From CAZJYI01 sp964550025 (GTDB taxonomy: Bacteria; Verrucomicrobiota; Kiritimatiellia; UBA8416; CAYOBW01), in contig CAZJYI010000020.1 in assembly GCA_964550025.1 (NCBI GenBank), forward strand, positions 37,885-101,884: a stretch of 64,000 nt of DNA, given 5' to 3'. Below the pieces are notes generated by a model. The model was not told the DNA's origin, did no database searches, and was given only the letters and a program-made list of their open reading frames with translations. The translations under genes and the position numbers were made by a program. Positions 63,432 to 64,000 of this stretch are shown piece by piece; positions within the stretch are counted from its first letter, which is position 1; each line of letters begins with the position of its first letter.

Positions 63432-63536
63432 TCCCCCAAGGAAATGACCGGCGGAGCCGGCCGATAGCACGGAAGTGCTGCCGTCTCGGGCACGACGCCC
63501 AGGGCGGCAGGCTTTCACCAGGATTGGAGGTCCGAC

Positions 63537-63773
63537 ATGACGAAGACACGATTACCCCTCGACCACGACTGTGCCAAGTGCGGATGCTCACGCAAATTGC
63601 GAATACGACACGCAGAGCAGCGGCTTGCGAATGAAGTGGCGTCAGTGGTGATCGAATGGAAGGCGGTGTGGCGCGACTCCGCGGCCATCGTTGTGCCTTT
63701 TGGCAATAAGCTCGACGGACTAGCGGACGCCTACGCTCGCGTTCATGCTGCATACGTGGATGAGACGCCATGA
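63537..63773 (+). CDS. Small CxxC early protein, second copy
   Basis: Same translation as 12770-13006. Confidence 0.6.
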   Translation: MTKTRLPLDHDCAKCGCSRKLRIRHAEQRLANEVASVVIEWKAVWRDSAAIVVPFGNKLDGLADAYARVHAAYVDETP

Positions 63774-63886
63774 GCGGCATTGGCCCCATTTCCGACTACG
63801 ATTACTGGAAACTGTCCTCGCCTGAGGACGAACCCGAGGAGGAGTACGATGACGAATTCGACGACGGATGGATCGAAGTCGATTGA
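63770..63886 (+). CDS. Very small acidic protein, second copy
   Basis: Same translation as 13003-13119. Confidence 0.45.
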   Translation: MSGIGPISDYDYWKLSSPEDEPEEEYDDEFDDGWIEVD

Positions 63887-64000
63887 CTTAGAGGCCGTCC
63901 GCGCAGAACATAGCCAATGGTTGAGAGACAACACGACAGGGAAGCAGGCCGATCTCCGCGGGGCCGATCTCCGCGAGGCCGATCTCAGCGGGGCCGATCT
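63849..64000 (+). CDS. Pentapeptide-repeat protein, second copy, 3'-truncated and variant
   Basis: It starts like 13082-13384, but the array reads ADLRG, ADLRE, ADLSG, ADL at the window end, whereas copy 1 has ADLRE as its third unit. The window ends inside the array. The difference suggests variable repeat number or sequence between genome copies or reads. Confidence 0.7.
   Translation, partial: MTNSTTDGSKSIDLEAVRAEHSQWLRDNTTGKQADLRGADLREADLSGAD

Larger units (their letters stand above)
50768..64000. repeat. Second copy of window positions 1-13233 (genome unit 50,767 bp)
   Basis: Every gene in 1-13119 recurs at +50767 with the same translation. The two stretches agree up to 13219/63986, then differ at two bases (13220/63987 C to A, 13224/63991 A to G) within the 15-bp repeat array. 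The simplest reading is a circular or concatemeric genome read past one unit. A true 13-kb duplication is possible but less likely. Confidence 0.9.

Overview
The window reads as a tailed double-stranded DNA phage (siphovirus type) sequenced past one full genome length. Positions 1-13219 recur as 50768-63986, an offset of 50,767 bp, with identical predicted proteins. One genome unit is therefore about 50.8 kb and the sequence wraps onto itself. Every convincing gene is on the + strand, and many neighbours overlap by 1-25 bp (ATGA, TAATG). I see no integrase, repressor, DNA polymerase, primase, RNA polymerase or classical endolysin. A virulent lifestyle and host-dependent replication are inferences from those absences. 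Host: unknown. The tail proteins with NWS..VPAG motifs and LamG domains weakly suggest the Planctomycetota/PVC group.

Layout of one unit, starting at the packaging genes. (1) 43096-50545: P27-type small terminase, large terminase, a small membrane protein, HK97-type portal, probable prohead protease, major capsid protein and a capsid decoration candidate. (2) 50609-52540 (also 1-1773): a CMP-sugar synthetase, a sialyltransferase/DUF115-like protein and two small proteins. (3) 52615-63084 (also 1848-12317): head-tail connectors, two paralogous tail-tube candidates, a gpG/gpT-type frameshift pair, a short tape measure protein, tail-tip and fibre proteins and a glycosyltransferase. (4) 12449-31973: early region with many small zinc-ribbon or membrane proteins, a possible annealing protein, a fused 5' nuclease, an SbcC-like ATPase, HNH nucleases, a Mom-like protein, a ParB-like protein, two helicases, a radical SAM enzyme and a DNA methyltransferase. 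(5) 32047-35722: probable lysis region with a secreted protein, a papain-like peptidase and holin-like membrane proteins. (6) 35825-43093: a 1343-residue LamG fibre, an HNH nuclease, a frameshifted DUF551 gene, a ParB-like protein and a C5-cytosine methyltransferase.

The most unusual content is regulatory. A sigma70-like promoter (TTGACA, 17 bp, TAGGAT/TAGATT/TAGAAT) is dispersed through the early region. Its sequence often forms the last codons and stop of the upstream gene, giving proteins that end in DTDSET or DTNSAT. Five of these promoters (19189, 20212, 20635, 29779, 30349) are followed by a leader RNA of about 100-130 nt with the segment order A-B-C-A'-B'. A pairs with A', B pairs with B', and C is a small hairpin. 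B:B' is followed by a T-run in four of the five cases. In four leaders the C-rich B segment encodes Pro-Pro in a short leader peptide. This looks like a family of attenuator switches. A sixth, looser case lies at 12391. Two tRNA-like structures with irregular arms lie at 30031 and 35724.
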